Source: Streptomyces sp. NRRL F-5727 (GTDB taxonomy: Bacteria > Actinomycetota > Actinomycetes > Streptomycetales > Streptomycetaceae). From it: a stretch of DNA of 64,000 nt. Positions 61,879 to 64,000 of the stretch are shown here, one piece after another. Every line of letters starts with the position of its first letter. Position 1 is the first letter of the stretch. Position numbers and translations under genes: made by a program. The stretch is taken from assembly GCF_000719555.1 (NCBI RefSeq), contig NZ_JOGX01000008.1, positions 62,001 through 126,000 on the forward strand, written 5' to 3'. The notes beneath the pieces are model-generated. The model was not told where the DNA came from, did not search any database, and was given only the letters and a program-made list of their open reading frames with translations.

Positions 61879-62544
61879 GTGTCCGTTCTGCTCGAGCAGC
61901 CCGCTAGCCTGGTCGCCTACCGCCCGAACAAGCCGACGGCCATGGTCGTCGTGGCCGACCCGCGCGTCCGCTCCACCGTCACCCGCCACCTGTGGGCGCT
62001 CGGCGTACGCGACGTGATCGAGGCGTCGTCCATCGCGGAGGCCCGTCCCCGCGTCGGCAACCCGCGCGACATCTGCGTGGCCGACGTCCACCTTCCCGAC
62101 GGCAGCGGCCTCACCCTGCTGTCCGAGACCCGCGCCGCCGGCTGGCCCAACGGCCTCGCCCTCTCGGCCGCCGACGACATCGGCGCGGTGCGCAACGCCC
62201 TCGCCGGCGGCGTGAAGGGTTACGTCGTCACCGGCACGCGGACCAATATCGGCCACCCGACGCGCCCCGGCGCCGCGCCCATCGGCGCCGCGGCCGCCCG
62301 GCTCGGCCACCGCCGCCCCCCGGGTGCCCCGAGCCACCCGGGCGGCTACCGCGAGCTCTCCGGCCGCGAGGTGGAGGTCCTCCGCCTGGTCGCCGAGGGC
62401 CAGTCCAACAAGGCCATCGGCGTCTCCATGGGACTCTCCGCGCTCACCGTGAAGAGCCACCTCGCCCGGATCGCCCGCAAGCTGGGCACCGGCGACCGGG
62501 CCGGCATGGTCGCCGTGGCCCTGCGGACCGGGATCATCCACTGA
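61879..62544 (+). CDS. LuxR-family response regulator
   Basis: A 221-residue orphan response regulator. The N-terminal receiver-like domain (AMVVVADPRVRSTVTRHLWALGVRDVIEASSIAEA, CVADVHLPDGSGLTLL with the phospho-Asp candidate, GGVKGYVVTG) is followed by a variable linker and a C-terminal LuxR HTH (YRELSGREVEVLRLVAEGQSNKAIGVSMGLSALTVKSHLARIARKLGTGDRA). No sensor kinase is nearby. GTG 61879 (AGGAGG upstream) was chosen; it matches the common MSVLLEQPASLVAY start. The adjacent A/T-rich region 61720-61770 probably holds its promoter. Confidence 0.9.
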   Translation: MSVLLEQPASLVAYRPNKPTAMVVVADPRVRSTVTRHLWALGVRDVIEASSIAEARPRVGNPRDICVADVHLPDGSGLTLLSETRAAGWPNGLALSAADDIGAVRNALAGGVKGYVVTGTRTNIGHPTRPGAAPIGAAAARLGHRRPPGAPSHPGGYRELSGREVEVLRLVAEGQSNKAIGVSMGLSALTVKSHLARIARKLGTGDRAGMVAVALRTGIIH

Positions 62545-62565
62545 CACGGCGGTGACGGAAACGCG

Positions 62566-62599
62566 GCGCCTGCCGACGGAACGTTCCGTCGGCAGGCGC
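62566..62599. terminator. perfect 34-bp palindromic terminator after the response regulator gene
   Basis: Two 17-base arms (GCGCCTGCCGACGGAAC and GTTCCGTCGGCAGGCGC) abut exactly. It starts 22 bases after the regulator stop and lies 27 bases before the RNase D start. Confidence 0.65.
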
Positions 62600-62625
62600 T
62601 TGCCGTCGGCGGATACCCTTGACAG

Positions 62626-63909
62626 GTGACCGACGCCCAAGAGACCGCAGCAGACACCGCACTGCGCACCACCGGGGGCGGCCCCCCGGACGAAAACGTC
62701 CCTGCGAATGGGCTTCCGATCCCGTTGCTGGAGCCCCGTGAGGGCATCCCGCCGGTCGTCGCGAGCGAGCAGGCCCTCGCCGAGGTGATCGCCGCCTTCG
62801 CCGCCGGGCGCGGGCCCGTCGCCGTCGACGCCGAGCGCGCCTCCGGCTACCGCTACGGCCAGCGCGCCTACCTCGTCCAGCTCCGCCGCGAGGGCGCGGG
62901 CACCGCACTGATCGACCCGGTCGGCTGCCCCGACCTCTCCGGCCTCGGAGCGGCCCTCGACGGCACCGAGTGGATCCTGCACGCGGCCACCCAGGACCTG
63001 CCCTGCCTCCGCGACATAGGCATGCGCCCCTCCTCGCTCTTCGACACCGAGCTGGCCGGCCGGCTCGCCGGCTTCCCCCGGGTCGGCCTCGGCGCGATGG
63101 TCGAGTCCGTCCTCGGCTACGCCCTGGAGAAGGGCCACTCGGCGGTCGACTGGTCCACCCGCCCCCTCCCCGAGCCCTGGCTGCGCTATGCGGCCCTGGA
63201 CGTCGAGCTCCTGGTCGACCTGCGCGACGCGCTGGAGAAGGAGCTGGACCGGCAGGGGAAGCTGGAGTGGGCCCGCGAGGAGTTCGACGCCATCGCCGCC
63301 GCCCCGCCCGCCCCGCCGCGCAAGGACCCCTGGCGCCGTACCTCCGGCATGCACAAGGTGCGCCGCCGCCGCCAGATGGCGGTGGTCCGCGAACTGTGGA
63401 CGGCCCGCGACCGGGTCGCCCAGCGGCGTGACGTCTCCCCCGGCAAGGTGCTCAGCGACGCGGCGATCGTCGAGGCGGCGCTCGCCGTCCCGGTGAACGT
63501 CGCCGCGCTCACCGCCCTGCCCGGTTTCGGCCACCGGATGGGCCGGCGCCAGCTGGAGCAGTGGCAGGCCGCCGTGGACCGCGCCCGCGCCCTCCCCGAG
63601 AACGAGCTGCCGCAGCCCGGCGCCCAGGTGGCCGGGCCGCCCCCGCCGCGCGCGTGGGCCGACAAGGACCCGGCGGCCGCCGCCCGCCTCTCGGCCGCCC
63701 GGGCCGGCGTCACGGCCCTCGCCGAGGAGCTGAACCTCCCGCAGGAGAACCTGATCACCCCGGACACCGTCCGCCGCATCTGCTGGGAGCCTCCGGCCCC
63801 GCCCACCCCGGACACGGTCGCCGCCGCCCTCACCACCCACGGCGCCCGGCCCTGGCAGGTCGAACTGGTGACGCCGCTCCTGGTGACGGCGCTGTCGGCG
63901 GGCGCGTAG
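62626..63909 (+). CDS. rnd: ribonuclease D (DEDD nuclease with HRDC domain)
   Basis: A 427-residue 3'-5' exoribonuclease. DEDD motifs: PVAVDAERASGYRYGQRAY (D-x-E), HAATQDLPCL (D), DTELAGRLAG, and RYAALDVELLVDLRDAL (Y-x-x-x-D); a HRDC-type helical domain (VRRRRQMAVVRELWTARDRVAQRRDVSPGKVLSDAAIVEAA) follows. It trims tRNA and other RNA 3' ends. GTG 62626 starts the annotated reading. Confidence 0.9.
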   Translation: MTDAQETAADTALRTTGGGPPDENVPANGLPIPLLEPREGIPPVVASEQALAEVIAAFAAGRGPVAVDAERASGYRYGQRAYLVQLRREGAGTALIDPVGCPDLSGLGAALDGTEWILHAATQDLPCLRDIGMRPSSLFDTELAGRLAGFPRVGLGAMVESVLGYALEKGHSAVDWSTRPLPEPWLRYAALDVELLVDLRDALEKELDRQGKLEWAREEFDAIAAAPPAPPRKDPWRRTSGMHKVRRRRQMAVVRELWTARDRVAQRRDVSPGKVLSDAAIVEAALAVPVNVAALTALPGFGHRMGRRQLEQWQAAVDRARALPENELPQPGAQVAGPPPPRAWADKDPAAAARLSAARAGVTALAEELNLPQENLITPDTVRRICWEPPAPPTPDTVAAALTTHGARPWQVELVTPLLVTALSAGA

Positions 63910-63920
63910 CCCTGCCGGAA

Positions 63921-63954
63921 GAGCCCCCGGCGCCCGGGACGGCGCCGGGGGCTC
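63921..63954. terminator. terminator after the RNase D gene
   Basis: GAGCCCCCGGCGCC and GGCGCCGGGGGCTC form a perfect 14-bp stem with a 6-base loop, 11 bases after the stop. Confidence 0.75.
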
Positions 63955-63976
63955 TCCCCTCTCCCGCGGCCGGTCC

Positions 63977-64000
63977 CTACGGGGCCGGGCTGAGGATGCC
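63977..64000 (-). CDS. possible 3' end of a minus-strand gene
   Basis: The last 24 bases read, on the minus strand, GILSPAP then TAG, and the terminator just before (63921-63954) would suit a convergent gene. Seven codons are too few to assign a product or to be sure it is coding. Confidence 0.25.
   Translation of the reverse strand, partial: GILSPAP

Overview
The window is very GC-rich, with strong G/C bias at third codon positions, frequent GTG starts and many ATGA/GTGA stop-start overlaps. It carries DUF397 and Scr1-type regulators, an SAV2148-type HEPN protein, mycothiol-linked redox proteins and the coproporphyrin-dependent heme route. Together these point to a Streptomyces chromosome or a very close relative. 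No rRNA, tRNA, CRISPR array, insertion sequence or prophage was recognised. All assignments come from reading the sequence and from family knowledge; no database search was run.

Layout. 1-188: start of a DEDDh exonuclease gene. 276-12767: HEPN protein, then the glycogen/trehalose genes glgX, treY and treZ, interleaved with a small membrane protein, a Ser-rich secreted protein, a divergent P450, an FHA protein and a GNAT enzyme. 12775-17986: housekeeping and hypothetical genes (M24 peptidase, TPR protein, P-loop kinase, VOC protein). 18250-20590: an EF-G paralogue behind a long leader that contains a 26-codon peptide. 20612-30059: an accessory patch with a beta-repeat fragment, an RsbW-like/XRE/DUF397 regulator set, two SDRs, a secreted DNase I-fold enzyme, two secreted SGNH hydrolases, and two damaged acetyltransferase genes.

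30148-40953 is the most unusual locus. Eight tightly packed, often overlapping genes encode a beta-sandwich protein, a zinc-ribbon TRAFAC-type GTPase, a GAP1-type GTPase-associated protein, a second membrane-anchored zinc-ribbon GTPase, a small membrane protein, and a vWA + PP2C + protein-kinase trio like the TerY-P triad. This looks like one phosphorylation-controlled, GTPase-driven signalling or defence device. A truncated gene fragment lies just behind it.

41184-50699: core functions (msrB, murC, a RibD-like reductase, zapE, an OsmC protein, a PhoX-like phosphatase, PPK2, a polysaccharide deacetylase lipoprotein, a PTH2-like protein). 50782-54119 holds a second notable locus: a DUF692 enzyme fused to a C-terminal helical domain through a 12-bp-repeat linker, followed by a TIGR04222-like membrane protein that ends in a Ser/Gly/Cys repeat tail and by a second paralogue without that tail. 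By analogy with DUF692 enzymes that modify peptide cysteines, this may be a cysteine-modification system. 54283-60787: heme genes (chdC, cgoX, hemE) on the minus strand, interleaved with plus-strand genes for a DUF4349 lipoprotein, a CoA-disulfide-reductase-like flavoprotein and a secreted repeat protein. 60878-64000: DUF3000 protein, an orphan LuxR-type response regulator, RNase D and a strong terminator.
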